A stretch of 35,754 nucleotides of DNA from Streptomyces corynorhini (GCF_003346515.1 NZ_QQNA01000156.1:1-35754); one strand, 5' to 3'. Positions 14,597-23,088 are shown, counted from the stretch's first letter. A program made the numbers and translations. The notes: generated by a model not told the origin, from the letters alone.

Positions 14597-15868
14597 GTGG
14601 GCCTTGTCGTGCAGAAGTACGGAGGCTCCTCCGTAGCCGATGCCGAGGGCATCAAGCGGGTCGCCAAGCGAATCGTCGATGCCAAGAAGAACGGCCACCA
14701 AGTGGTCGTCGTGGTGTCGGCGATGGGCGACACGACGGACGAGCTGATCGATCTCGCCGGGCAGGTATCCCCGATTCCCGCCGGGCGTGAGTTCGACATG
14801 CTGCTGACCGCCGGAGAGCGGATCTCCATGGCCCTGCTGGCGATGGCGATCAAGAACCTGGGGCACAACGCCCAGTCGTTCACCGGCAGCCAGGCGGGCG
14901 TCATCACCGACTCGGTCCACAACAAAGCGCGCATCATCGATGTCACGCCGGGCCGGATCCGCACCGCGCTGGACGAGGGCAACATCGCCATCGTGGCCGG
15001 GTTCCAGGGGGTGTCCCAGGACAAGAAGGACATCACCACCCTGGGCCGAGGCGGTTCCGACACCACCGCGGTCGCGCTCGCGGCGGCGCTGAACGCCGAG
15101 GTCTGTGAGATCTACACCGATGTGGACGGTGTCTTCACCGCCGACCCCCGGGTCGTGACGAAGGCCCGGAAGATTGACTGGATCTCCTTCGGTGACATGC
15201 TGGAGTTGGCGAGTTCCGGCTCCAAGGTGCTGCTGCACCGGTGCGTGGAGTACGCACGCCGATACAACATCCCGATCCATGTACGGTCCTCCTTCTCGGG
15301 GCTTCCCGGCACATGGGTCAGCAACGAACCGCAAGGGGACCGCAAGGTGGAGCAGGCCATCATCTCCGGTGTCGCCCATGACACCTCCGAGGCGAAGATC
15401 ACGGTCGTCGGTGTCCCCGACAAGCCCGGCGAGGCCGCGACGATCTTCCGGTCCATCGCGGACAACGAGATCAACATCGACATGATCGTGCAGAACGTCT
15501 CCGCGGCGTCGACCGGTCTCACCGACATCTCCTTCACCCTCCCGAAGACCGAGGGCCGCAAGGCGATCGACGCGCTGGAGAAGCTGAAGCCGAAGATCGG
15601 CTTCCACTCGCTCAGGTATGACGACCAGATCGCCAAGATCTCGCTGGTCGGCGCGGGCATGAAGACCAACCCGGGCGTGACCGCCGGCTTCTTCGAGGCG
15701 CTGTCGGACGCGGGGGTGAACATCGAGTTGATCTCGACATCCGAGATCCGCATCTCGGTGGTCACGCGCGCCGACGAGGTCAACGAGGCGGTACGGGCCG
15801 TGCACACCGCGTTCGGTCTGGACAGCGACTCCGACGAGGCCGTGGTGTACGGCGGCACCGGGCGGTAG
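14597..15868 (+). CDS. lysC: Aspartate kinase (alpha subunit, full length)
   Basis: A 423-aa aspartokinase: aspartate + ATP to aspartyl-phosphate, the first committed step to lysine, threonine, methionine, isoleucine and diaminopimelate. The kinase domain opens with VVQKYGGSS and contains [19 protein letters not shown] and [13 protein letters not shown]. Two ACT domains follow (about residues 265-340 and 345-415, with [19 protein letters not shown] and [21 protein letters not shown]), the site of feedback inhibition by lysine plus threonine in actinobacterial enzymes. GTG 14597 has AGGAG at 14586-14590. asd lies 210 nt downstream. The actinobacterial gene also makes a C-terminal beta subunit from an internal start (see 15347). 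Confidence 0.98.
   Translation: MGLVVQKYGGSSVADAEGIKRVAKRIVDAKKNGHQVVVVVSAMGDTTDELIDLAGQVSPIPAGREFDMLLTAGERISMALLAMAIKNLGHNAQSFTGSQAGVITDSVHNKARIIDVTPGRIRTALDEGNIAIVAGFQGVSQDKKDITTLGRGGSDTTAVALAAALNAEVCEIYTDVDGVFTADPRVVTKARKIDWISFGDMLELASSGSKVLLHRCVEYARRYNIPIHVRSSFSGLPGTWVSNEPQGDRKVEQAIISGVAHDTSEAKITVVGVPDKPGEAATIFRSIADNEINIDMIVQNVSAASTGLTDISFTLPKTEGRKAIDALEKLKPKIGFHSLRYDDQIAKISLVGAGMKTNPGVTAGFFEALSDAGVNIELISTSEIRISVVTRADEVNEAVRAVHTAFGLDSDSDEAVVYGGTGR
15347..15868 (+). CDS. lysC: Aspartate kinase beta subunit from internal in-frame start
   Basis: GTG at 15347-15349 is codon 251 of lysC and is preceded by AAGGGGA (15333-15339) at 7-nt spacing. The predicted 173-aa product starts [20 protein letters not shown] and comprises the two ACT domains. 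Corynebacterium aspartokinase is known to be alpha2beta2, with the beta chain from an in-frame internal start at the equivalent position. The match in position and the strong ribosome site support the same here. Confidence 0.8.
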   Translation: MEQAIISGVAHDTSEAKITVVGVPDKPGEAATIFRSIADNEINIDMIVQNVSAASTGLTDISFTLPKTEGRKAIDALEKLKPKIGFHSLRYDDQIAKISLVGAGMKTNPGVTAGFFEALSDAGVNIELISTSEIRISVVTRADEVNEAVRAVHTAFGLDSDSDEAVVYGGTGR

Positions 15869-15969
15869 TGGTGGCGCGGTGGCAAGCGGCGCGGTAGCGG
15901 CGGTGGTGGCGGTAGCGGCGCTGGTGGCGGCGCGGTAGTCGCGGTCGCGGTGGCGGCCCGTGGGAGCCC

Positions 15970-16051
15970 GTAGCCGGTCGGAGCCCGTAGCTGGTCGGAG
16001 CCTGTAGCCGGTCGGAGCTAGCCGGTCGGAGCCCGCAACCGGTCGGAGCCC
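15970..16051. repeat. 17-nt tandem repeat (5 units) between lysC and asd
   Basis: Units of the form GTAGCCGGTCGGAGCCC occur at 15970-15986, 15987-16003, 16004-16018, 16019-16034 and 16035-16051; a decayed sixth unit leads to the asd ribosome site. The preceding 100 nt (15869-15969) are GGC/GGT-rich microsatellite-like DNA. The block fills the gap inside what should be one operon. Confidence 0.9.
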
Positions 16052-16078
16052 GTAGCAGTCCGTAGGCGGGAGTACGTG

Positions 16079-17155
16079 ATGGACGGCAAGCCGACGCTTG
16101 CGGTCGTGGGGGCGACCGGGGACGTCGGCTCCGTCATGCTCCAGATCCTGTCGCAGCACGCGGACGTCTGGGGTGAGATCCGGCTCGTCGACGCGCCGCG
16201 CGCGGACGGCGGTGGCGGTACGGGTGGCGACGCGCTGTCCGTACGCGGTGTGCCGACCGAGGTCGTCGCGCTCCGCGAGGCCGCTTTCGACGGTGTCGAC
16301 GTCGCGCTGTTCCTCGTACCGGACAAGGTGTCCGTCCAGTGGGCACCCGTCGCCGCCGCGAAGGGCGTGGTGGTCATCGACCGGTCCGCCGCCTTCCGGC
16401 TGGACCCGGACGTCCCGCTGGTCGTGCCCGAGGTGAACCCCCACGCCGTACGCGCCCGGCCGCGCTCCATCGTCGCGAGCCCGGGGTGCGCCACGCTGGC
16501 GATGATCGTCGCGGTGGGCGCGCTGCACGCGGAGTTCGGGGTGTGCGAGCTGGTCGTCTCCTCGTACCAGGCGGCCAGCGCCACGGGCCGGGACGGCGTC
16601 GGTGCGCTGCGCGAGCAGCTCTCCCTGGTCGCCGGTACGGAGCTGGGGACGCGTCCGGGCGATGTGCGCCGGGCGGTCGGCGACACCACCGGGCCGTTCC
16701 CCGCGCCGCTGGCGCTCAACGTGGTGCCGTGGGCGGGAGCCCTGGAGGCGGACGGCTGGTCCTCGGAGGAGCTGGCGATCCGCGAGGAGACGCGCAAGGT
16801 TCTCGGGCTGCCGCGGCTGCCGGTGGTGGCGACCTGCGTACAGGTCCCGGTGATCACGGCACATTCCATGTCCGTACACGCGCGCTTCGAGCGGGAGGTC
16901 ACCGTCGAGCGGGCGCACGAGATCCTGGCGACCTCGCCGGGTGTCGTGCTGTTCGACAACCCGGGGGCGGCCGACTTTCCCACCCCGGCCGACGTGGTGG
17001 GCACCGATCCGACCTGGGTGGGACGGGTGCGCCGGTCGCCGGACGACCCCAGGGCGCTGCAGCTGTTCGTGTGCGGCGACAACCTGCGCAAGGGCGCGGC
17101 CCTGAACGCGGCCCAGATCGCCGAGGCCGTGGCCGTCGAGCTGACGAAGCCGTGA
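16079..17155 (+). CDS. asd: Aspartate-semialdehyde dehydrogenase
   Basis: A 358-aa enzyme reducing aspartyl-phosphate to aspartate semialdehyde with NADPH, next to its pathway partner lysC. The N-terminal nucleotide-binding motif is VVGATGDVGSVMLQIL. The active-site Cys is C137 in IVASPGCATL; SSYQAASATGRDG supplies the conserved Gln, and TAHSMSVHARF (H262) the catalytic His region. Length is typical of the actinobacterial form. GTG 16076 and ATG 16079 are both in frame; GGGAG at 16068-16072 favours ATG. The gene ends inside the first unit of a 36-nt repeat. Confidence 0.96.
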   Translation: MDGKPTLAVVGATGDVGSVMLQILSQHADVWGEIRLVDAPRADGGGGTGGDALSVRGVPTEVVALREAAFDGVDVALFLVPDKVSVQWAPVAAAKGVVVIDRSAAFRLDPDVPLVVPEVNPHAVRARPRSIVASPGCATLAMIVAVGALHAEFGVCELVVSSYQAASATGRDGVGALREQLSLVAGTELGTRPGDVRRAVGDTTGPFPAPLALNVVPWAGALEADGWSSEELAIREETRKVLGLPRLPVVATCVQVPVITAHSMSVHARFEREVTVERAHEILATSPGVVLFDNPGAADFPTPADVVGTDPTWVGRVRRSPDDPRALQLFVCGDNLRKGAALNAAQIAEAVAVELTKP

Positions 17156-17259
17156 CGGGGCCTGGAGCAGGCAGAGTGCCTGGAGCTGTGACGGGGCCTG
17201 AAGCCGTCATGGTGCCTGGAGCTGTGACGGGGCCTGGAGCAGGCGTGGGTCTTGGAGCT
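17152..17259 (+). repeat. 36-nt tandem repeat, 3 units, starting at the asd stop codon
   Basis: Three units of exactly 36 nt (17152-17187, 17188-17223, 17224-17259) each begin GTGACGGGGCCTG and end TGGAGCT. The first unit includes the asd TGA. Because 36 is a multiple of three, one frame stays open through all units and encodes a V-T-G-P-type 12-residue repeat, but that frame is shifted from asd and has no start. I treat it as non-coding. Confidence 0.93.
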
Positions 17260-17392
17260 GCCATGGGGCTTTTGCGCGCTACGTGCGCGGTGCGACTCCG
17301 GACAAGTCGGTAACTCCGGCCCGTGGCCGGGTAGTCGGCCGAAATCGGAAGCTGTGAATCCTCAAAACTTTGTAAGATCCTTGTGAGCGCCC

Positions 17393-17401
17393 TGTGGATA
17401 A
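17393..17401 (-). promoter_or_regulatory. DnaA-box nonamer before the sigma factor gene
   Basis: TGTGGATAA on the plus strand is TTATCCACA on the minus strand, a perfect match to the classical DnaA box, within CCTGTGGATAA, which recurs at 22933-22943. It lies in the 484-nt region 17156-17639, which is otherwise made of the 36-nt repeat, an AT-richer patch (17335-17390) suited to a promoter, and no clear gene. A possible -35 TTGAAC is at 17420-17425. Confidence 0.45.
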
Positions 17402-17639
17402 GTCGCCTGTCTGTGCCACTTGAACTGGGGCGTTGTCTTGTTCGACGATGCGTGTGCGCCTTTCTGTGACTGCACTGCAACCGCCGGCCGACCGGAAAGC
17501 GTCTCTGCGGTCGCCCCTGTGCGGTGCCGCACGAATGGGGCATAGGGGGAGATCGGTTACGCATGAGGGTATTTGGTGCAACGTCAAACGGGGTGGCGTG
17601 CGCGTACAACCCTGGCGGGGGGAAGCGTGTCCAACAGGC

Positions 17640-18305
17640 GTGGCAGAGGTTCTCGACATCACAGCGATCGGCCCCCTTCGCGGCCCGGCGGTACGCCCCG
17701 CGCGGCGGCCCCGTGTGTCGGGCGGTGGTATGCCGGTGATCGCGCGCATGCCTGCCGCCAGGCCCGCCCGGATACCGTCCCAGCGCGAAGGCGTTGAGGA
17801 CACGGTGGCCGCGGGGACCACCGTCGACCATCTCACCGAGACCTACCGGGCGCACTACCGCTCGCTCCTCGGCCTCGCCGCGCTGCTGCTGGACGACACG
17901 GCCTCCTGCGAGGACGTCGTCCAGGAGGCGTTCATCCGGGTGCACTCCGCGCGCAACCGGGTGCGGGAGCCGGAGAAGACGCTCGCGTACCTGCGCCAGA
18001 CGGTGGTGAACCTGTCGCGTTCCGCGCTGCGCCGCCGGATCCTGGGGCTCAAGCTGCTGTCGAAGCCGATGCCCGACATGGCGAGCGCCGAGGAGGGCGC
18101 GTACGACCTGCTGGAGCGGGACGCGCTGATCAAGGCGATGCGCGGACTGCAGCGCAGGCAGCGGGAGGTGCTCTCCCTGCGGTACTTCGCGGACATGACC
18201 GAGGCGCAGGTCGCCGAGGCGCTGGGGATATCCCTGGGCTCCGTGAAGGCGTACGGGTCGCGCGGCATCGCGGCGCTGCGCGTCGCCATGGAGGCCACGT
18301 CGTGA
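17640..18305 (+). CDS. SigE-family (ECF-type) RNA polymerase sigma factor
   Basis: About 221 aa. A basic, Pro-rich N-terminal extension (residues 1-60) precedes sigma region 2 (LTETYRAHYRSLLGLAALLL, SCEDVVQEAFIRVHSARNRV, ETLAYLRQTVVNLSRSALRRR in essence) and region 4 (LQRRQREVLSLRYFADMTEA, then VAEALGISLGSVKAYGSRGI), the DNA-binding HTH for the -35 box. The start is uncertain: I chose GTG 17640 because homologues I remember begin with a similar VAEVLD; the GGGGGGAAG site at 17617-17625 is rather distant. Codons upstream stay open to 17433. The stop overlaps the next gene's GTG by 4 nt, the usual sigma/anti-sigma coupling. In S. coelicolor the sigma gene beside asd2 (SCO3613, from memory) looks equivalent. 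Confidence 0.9.
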   Translation: MAEVLDITAIGPLRGPAVRPARRPRVSGGGMPVIARMPAARPARIPSQREGVEDTVAAGTTVDHLTETYRAHYRSLLGLAALLLDDTASCEDVVQEAFIRVHSARNRVREPEKTLAYLRQTVVNLSRSALRRRILGLKLLSKPMPDMASAEEGAYDLLERDALIKAMRGLQRRQREVLSLRYFADMTEAQVAEALGISLGSVKAYGSRGIAALRVAMEATS

Positions 18306-19822
18306 GCGGGGCCGACAAGGACGGCAAGGACCGCGAGGCCGGGGTGGACCGCGAGGCCGGAGAAGGCCGCGAGGGCCGCGAGGGGCGCGAGGGCCGCGAG
18401 GGGCGCGAGAAGGATCAGGACGGTCCGGATATCGGGCCGTTGCGTGACGTGACTGGGAACGGAACTGTGGACAACGGGCCGGAGAACGAGCTGAGCGGCC
18501 GTGGCGCCGAGGGCGCGAAGGCCGAGGGCGAGGGCGAGAGCGCCGACGGCGGGACCACCGGTGGTGAGGGCGCCGCCGGTGAGGACGCCGCCGGTGAGGA
18601 CGCAGGTGTTGAGGGCGCCGGTCGTGAGGACGCCGGTCGTGACGGGTTCGGCGCGGGCGACTCCGCCGTCACTCTTGCCTTTCCGGGCATCGCGGCGGAC
18701 GCGCACGGCGCGCACGGTGCGTCTGACACGCACGGCGCATCGGACGCTGACGCTCCGGAAGGTGCCTTCTCCGATACGCACTACGACCTGAACGGTCTCC
18801 TGGACGGGGACGAGCTGGCGCTGCGCCGTCTGATGCACGGTGCCGTGGGTGAGCTGAAGCCCTCGGACGGCGCCCTCGACCATCTGCGCAGGGCGGTACC
18901 GACCAGGCGGGCCAGGAAGCGTCAGGCCGTCGTCGGGATGGCCGCCGCCGCGCTGCTGCTGGGCACGGCGGTCCCCGCGTTCGTCCACGTCGCGAACTCG
19001 ACCAGCACCGACGGGCCCACCTCCGTCGCCGCCGGGCACGGTGAGGAGGCCCAGGGGGGGACGGGCGCCGACAAGGGGTCCGCCGACGGCAAGAAGGACA
19101 CGGACCGCCCCTCGGACAAGGTGTCTGAGGCGGAGGACGATCCCGAGCACTCGGAGAAGCCCGCCGGCGCCGCGTCCGGCTCCGCGGGAAGCGGCAAGGG
19201 CGGCGGTTCCGACCACCGGGACGACGCCATGAGCGGCCTCTCCCCGAGGGCGGTGAGCTGCGGCGCGGGCCAGCTGAACGTCACGTCACAGACGGCGGGA
19301 GCCCCGGACGCGTCGGGCAAGGTGTACGGCACGTTCCGTATCACCAATGTCTCCGGCTCGGCCTGTACGGTCACCGGCAGCGGTACGGTCGGCATCAGCG
19401 TCGGGGGCGCGGCCGACGCCTCCAGGATCGGCGTCGCCTCGCACATGGCGGGCGACGAGGCCACCGGGCTGCCCGATCCCTCGCTCTCGGTCGCGTCGCT
19501 GTCGCTGGCGCCGAACGGTTCGTACGAGGTGAAGTTCGCCTGGGTGCCCTCGGACACCTGCCCGACCTCCGGCTCCTCGCCCGACCCCTCCCCCTCGGAG
19601 GACACCTCGGGAGGGACACCCGGCGGCGCTGACGGCGGCACCGTGGACAGCGGCGGTACCGGCAGCGGCACCGATGCGCAGCTCGGCGCCGACGAGGGTA
19701 CGCAGGACGGCAGCGTCCACGTCTCCCACACCACGGCGGCCGGTGCGCCCACGGCGTCGGCGACCATCCCCAACGCCTGCGCCGGCACGGTCTACCGGAC
19801 CGGGCTGCTCAGCGCTTCGTAA
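18302..19822 (+). CDS. Single-pass membrane protein, probable anti-sigma factor
   Basis: A 506-aa protein coupled (GTGA) to the sigma factor gene. The long N-terminal cytoplasmic part is very low complexity: GRE triplets near residues 22-36 and Gly/Asp/Glu/Ala runs to about 160. A more conserved block follows just before the membrane (LLDGDELALRRLMHGAVGEL, LDHLRRAVPTRRARKR), then one helix at about 208-231 (VVGMAAAALLLGTAVPAFVHVA). The outside domain (about 320-506) contains VSCGAGQLNVTSQTAG and FRITNVSGSACTVTGSGTV, resembling DUF4232-type beta domains. No zinc-binding anti-sigma motif is visible. Coupling and topology make it the likely regulator of the sigma factor, with the outer domain as sensor. 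Confidence 0.7.
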   Translation: MSGADKDGKDREAGVDREAGEGREGREGREGREGREKDQDGPDIGPLRDVTGNGTVDNGPENELSGRGAEGAKAEGEGESADGGTTGGEGAAGEDAAGEDAGVEGAGREDAGRDGFGAGDSAVTLAFPGIAADAHGAHGASDTHGASDADAPEGAFSDTHYDLNGLLDGDELALRRLMHGAVGELKPSDGALDHLRRAVPTRRARKRQAVVGMAAAALLLGTAVPAFVHVANSTSTDGPTSVAAGHGEEAQGGTGADKGSADGKKDTDRPSDKVSEAEDDPEHSEKPAGAASGSAGSGKGGGSDHRDDAMSGLSPRAVSCGAGQLNVTSQTAGAPDASGKVYGTFRITNVSGSACTVTGSGTVGISVGGAADASRIGVASHMAGDEATGLPDPSLSVASLSLAPNGSYEVKFAWVPSDTCPTSGSSPDPSPSEDTSGGTPGGADGGTVDSGGTGSGTDAQLGADEGTQDGSVHVSHTTAAGAPTASATIPNACAGTVYRTGLLSAS

Positions 19823-19990
19823 CGGCCCGGCGGCCGGCCCGGACGGACGGATAACGCCGACCGGACGTGCGGACGGGGACGCGCCGACCGGACGTGCAGA
19901 CCGGGACGCGCCTGACGGGGATGCGCAGACCGGGAAGCGCCTGACGGACACCGGGACCGGCACGGGGGTGACCGGCCACGGCGACTGAAA

Positions 19991-20028
19991 CGGCGACCGG
20001 CCACGGCGACCGGCCACGGCGACCGGCC
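19991..20028. repeat. 13-nt tandem repeat after the membrane protein gene
   Basis: CGGCGACCGGCCA recurs at 19991-20003 and 20004-20016, with a partial third copy to 20028. The whole gap 19823-20064 is made of related short repeats (GACCGGGACGCGCC-type units at 19860-19950), with no gene seen. Confidence 0.85.
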
Positions 20029-20064
20029 GTCGCGGCCCAGCGGGTCGCCGGTTCCGTGCCGGTT

Positions 20065-20817
20065 CTACGCCGCGGTTTCCAGGCCGAGCGCCTGGTCCCT
20101 GAGCGTCTCCGCCTCACGCCGGACCAGCCGGAACCACATAAAGCCCACGAACCCGGCGAAGACGAACCACTCGCCCGTGTAGCCGAGGTTCTGGAACGCC
20201 TTGAGGTCCAGCCCGCTGTTCTGCGGCGCCGCCGCCGGGACGGCCCGCAGCCCGTCCGGCGCGTCCGTGACGGTCACCCAGGCGTTGTACACGTCGTACG
20301 GCACGACGTTGAGCAGCGACGCCGCGCTGATCATGGCGAGCTGTCCGCTCGGCAGACCGCCTCCCGCCGTCACCCCGCTGGACCCGGTGGACTCGGACGC
20401 CTGGAGCGAACCGGTGACGGTCACCTCGCCCTTGGGCGGCGCGGGCGCCGTCCTGCCCTCGGCCAGCCAGCCCCGCACCACGGGCAGCGCCTTGCCGTCG
20501 TCGCTGCGCAGCATGGTCAGGACGTACGCCCCGTTCGCGCCGTCCAGCGTCCGGTTGGGGACCAGGAACTGGTCCTCGTACCGTCCGCTCGCCGTGACGT
20601 GCCGTCCCGACGTCTCCTGATCGACGGGGAGCAGCGTCGCGAGGGGGACGGCGGGTCGCTCGCCGGGATCGGGGCGGGTCTTGGCCGCCTCGTGGCTCTC
20701 GACACGGGCCTCGAACCGTCCGAGCTGCCATGTCCCCATGAAGACGCAGAAGGGGATCGCCAGCAGGACGAAGAGGTTGATCCCCAACCAGCGCGGAGTC
20801 ACCAGAAACCGGTACAC
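20065..20817 (-). CDS. SURF1 family cytochrome oxidase biogenesis protein
   Basis: A 250-aa SURF1-family protein, a membrane factor for assembling the cytochrome aa3 oxidase (haem A insertion). There is one helix at each end: about residues 10-29 (LGINLFVLLAIPFCVFMGTW, followed by the family's W-Q-L-G-R-x-E) and about 217-236 (WFVFAGFVGFMWFRLV). Between them lies the extracytoplasmic domain with VTASGRYEDQFLVPNR, YVLTMLRSDDGKALPVVRGW and the conserved Asn/Tyr pair in QNLGYTGEW. GTG 20815-20817 is the start that fits the family, although its GGAGGG is only 1 nt away. The homology to the SURF1 pattern is clear. Confidence 0.93.
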   Translation of the reverse strand: MYRFLVTPRWLGINLFVLLAIPFCVFMGTWQLGRFEARVESHEAAKTRPDPGERPAVPLATLLPVDQETSGRHVTASGRYEDQFLVPNRTLDGANGAYVLTMLRSDDGKALPVVRGWLAEGRTAPAPPKGEVTVTGSLQASESTGSSGVTAGGGLPSGQLAMISAASLLNVVPYDVYNAWVTVTDAPDGLRAVPAAAPQNSGLDLKAFQNLGYTGEWFVFAGFVGFMWFRLVRREAETLRDQALGLETAA

Positions 20818-20983
20818 CCCTCCACGGTACGGAACGCCGCGCCGCCGCCCGGTCCCGGGGCCACCCTTACGCCCCGGGACCGCCGTTACGTCCCGTAAAG
20901 AGCAGCCGTCCGGCTCGGGACAGCCACCCGCGGCAGCCACCCGGGACAGCTACCCGCAGCAGCCATCCACAGCAGTCACCCAG

Positions 20984-21022
20984 GACGACCACCCGGGACG
21001 ACCACCCGGGACGACCACCAGG
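20984..21022. repeat. 13-nt tandem repeat, 3 units, between SURF1 and S9 peptidase
   Basis: GACGACCACCCGG occurs at 20984-20996 and 20997-21009, and as GACGACCACCAGG at 21010-21022. The rest of 20818-21053 is made of looser CACCCG/GCAGC repeats; no gene or promoter seen. A terminator for the peptidase gene could form at CCCGGGCCGGCCGTCCCGG (about 21031-21049). Confidence 0.88.
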
Positions 21023-21053
21023 GACGCCCTCCCGGGCCGGCCGTCCCGGCCGT

Positions 21054-22883
21054 TCAGTCGTTCAGCCCGAGGTGCCTCCTCACGAAGTCCATCTCCAGCC
21101 TGACCTGCTTGACGCGCTCCTCCACCACCAGCGATCCGTGTCCCGCGTCGTACCGGTACACCTCGTGGACCGCGTCCCTGGCCGCGAGCCGGTCCACATA
21201 GTTCTCCACCTGACGGATCGGGCAGCGCGGGTCGTTCACGCCCGCCGAGATGTAGACCGGGGCCTTCACCGCGTCGACGTACGTCAGTGGGGACGACGCC
21301 TCGAAGCGCTCGGGCACCTCCTCGGGGGCGCCGCCCAGCAGGGTGCGGTCCATCGCCTTCAGGGCCTCCATTTCGTCGTGGTACGCCGTCACGTAGTCGG
21401 CGACCGGGACCGCGGCGAGCCCCACGGCCCAGCTGTCCGGCTGGGTGCCGAGGCCGAGGAGGGTGAGATAGCCACCCCAGGAGCCGCCCGCCAAAACCAG
21501 CTTCGCCGGGTCGGCGAGCCCGGAGTCGACCGCCCACGCGCGGACCGCCGCGATGTCCTCCAGCTCGATCAGCCCGACCCGGTGCTTGAGGGCGTCCGTC
21601 CACTCCCGGCCGTACCCCGTCGACCCCCGGTAGTTGACGCGGACGACCGCGAAACCGTGGTCGACCCAGGCCGCCGGGCCCGCGGCGAACGCGTCGCTGT
21701 CGTGCCAGGTCGGGCCGCCGTGGATCTCGAAGACCGTGGGGAAGGGGCCCTCACCCGCGGGCCGCTGCACCAGCGCGTGCACCCGGCCGCCGGGCCCCTC
21801 GGCCCAGGCGTCCTCCACCGGCACGGACGCGGGCGCCCGCATCCCCGGCGGATCGAGCACGACGCCGCCAGCGGTGGAGCGCACCTCCGGCGGCCTGGCC
21901 GCCGACGACCACAGATACTCGACGCTGCCGTCCGGCCGGGCGGTCGCCCCGGAGACCGTCCCGGTCGGGGTCTCCACCTGGATCAGCGCGCTCTTGGCGA
22001 AGTCGTAGCGCCACAGCTCGGCGCGCGCCTCGAAACTGTGCGAGACGAGCAGCCCCGACCCGTCCGGATACCACTCGGCGTTGACGTCGCCGGGCAGCTC
22101 GATCGCCAGATCGGTCTCCTCGCCGGTCAGCGGATTCCAGACGAGGGGCTCCCAGCGACCCCGGCGCTGATGGCCGACGAGCAGCCTGCCGTCCCCGTCG
22201 ACCGGGGCGAAGCCCAGCACCTCCAGGCCCAGCTCGCGGGTGCCGCCCACGGTGTCGTCCAGCTCGCCCACCACCGAGCCGTCCAGCCGCAGCACCCGCA
22301 GCGCGGAGTGCATCGCGTCCCCGTGCTCGGTGTGCTCGACCGCGAGCAGCGTGGAGTCGTGGGAGAGGTCCCCGACCCCGGCCGACTCCCGGTGCCGGTA
22401 GATCTCGACGGGCGGCTCGCCGGGCCGGACGACATGCACCGTAGAGCCGTCCTCGTCGGTCGACCGGCCGACCACCGCCGTGCCGTCCCGGCCCAGGGCG
22501 AGCCCGGCCGAATAGGAGGGATCGAGGCCGGGGGCCGCGGGCTCGTCCCGGTCGGACGGGGCGCCCCCGGCGGCCGTGGCCAGGAAGGGCTGGCGCATCC
22601 AGACGCCGAACTCGTCCCCGTCGGTGTCCGAGAACCACCAGATCCACTCGCCGTCCGGCGTGAGCGCGCCGTCCGTCGTCCCGTTCGGCCGATCGGTCAC
22701 CTGGCGCTGCTCACCGATCGCGCGATCCCACGCGTACAGCTCGTACGTCCCTGTCGCGTTGGACACGAACAGGGATCGCGCGGGCGCGTCCCGCGCCCAG
22801 TCGGGCAGGGAAACCCGGGGCGCCCGGAAGCGCTTCTCCCACTCCGGCATCGGATCCTGCGTCGCATCGGTGATCTCAGTCAT
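21054..22883 (-). CDS. S9 family serine peptidase (prolyl oligopeptidase type)
   Basis: A 609-aa cytoplasmic peptidase with an N-terminal beta-propeller (about residues 1-360: repeated W-x-x-D, DGEWIWWFSDTDGDEFGVW, HDSTLLAVEHTEHGD) and a C-terminal alpha/beta-hydrolase domain. The triad is readable: S468 in GGSWGGYLT, D551 in VNDPRCP, H582 in YDAGHGSLV; FEIHGGPTWHDSDAF supplies the oxyanion region. It resembles acylaminoacyl-peptidase or dipeptidyl peptidase members. ATG 22881-22883 fits the homologous start MTEITDATQDPMPEWEKRF; no signal peptide. A perfect DnaA-type nonamer lies 52 nt upstream. Confidence 0.95.
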   Translation of the reverse strand: MTEITDATQDPMPEWEKRFRAPRVSLPDWARDAPARSLFVSNATGTYELYAWDRAIGEQRQVTDRPNGTTDGALTPDGEWIWWFSDTDGDEFGVWMRQPFLATAAGGAPSDRDEPAAPGLDPSYSAGLALGRDGTAVVGRSTDEDGSTVHVVRPGEPPVEIYRHRESAGVGDLSHDSTLLAVEHTEHGDAMHSALRVLRLDGSVVGELDDTVGGTRELGLEVLGFAPVDGDGRLLVGHQRRGRWEPLVWNPLTGEETDLAIELPGDVNAEWYPDGSGLLVSHSFEARAELWRYDFAKSALIQVETPTGTVSGATARPDGSVEYLWSSAARPPEVRSTAGGVVLDPPGMRAPASVPVEDAWAEGPGGRVHALVQRPAGEGPFPTVFEIHGGPTWHDSDAFAAGPAAWVDHGFAVVRVNYRGSTGYGREWTDALKHRVGLIELEDIAAVRAWAVDSGLADPAKLVLAGGSWGGYLTLLGLGTQPDSWAVGLAAVPVADYVTAYHDEMEALKAMDRTLLGGAPEEVPERFEASSPLTYVDAVKAPVYISAGVNDPRCPIRQVENYVDRLAARDAVHEVYRYDAGHGSLVVEERVKQVRLEMDFVRRHLGLND

Positions 22884-22934
22884 GACCCCATTCTGCGCCC
22901 GGCGCCTGACATCGCGTTCGCCTCGGCCCCAGCC

Positions 22935-22943
22935 TGTGGATAA
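22935..22943 (-). promoter_or_regulatory. DnaA-box nonamer before the S9 peptidase gene
   Basis: The same CCTGTGGATAA as at 17391-17401, here in the 205-nt gap between the divergent S9 peptidase and the hemerythrin-like gene. It is a perfect TTATCCACA on the peptidase coding strand. A single box is not an origin; it could titrate DnaA or regulate transcription. Confidence 0.45.
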
Positions 22944-23088
22944 CTTCGGTGATCCGGCTCCCGGCGGGCCGTTCCAGCAGGCCGGCGAGGTGTGAAGTGA
23001 TCTCCCACCGGGAATCTCCGAGGGAGAGAGGTGCCCTCGTCCCGGAGCGCTTTCGCCTTCTCGTGCCGTACCGCGCGAAGGAAGGGAC

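Noticed and set aside
14573..16918. 781-aa open frame on the minus strand across lysC and asd
   Set aside because: It runs antisense through two well-conserved enzymes and the repeat between them, with no recognisable motif.
17152..17259. CRISPR-like repeat array
   Set aside because: The 36-nt units are directly adjacent with no spacers, only three units, and no cas genes.
16079..17259. Asd extended through the 36-nt repeat
   Set aside because: The TGA at 17153-17155 closes the conserved C-terminus; the open repeat frame is out of phase.
17562..17740. Small open frame starting MRVFGATSNG upstream of the sigma factor
   Set aside because: It has a fair ribosome site but overlaps the sigma N-terminus in another frame, ends without any recognisable feature, and its composition fits non-coding DNA.
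17391..22943. Replication origin based on DnaA boxes
   Set aside because: Only two isolated nonamers 5.5 kb apart; no dnaA/dnaN and no box cluster.
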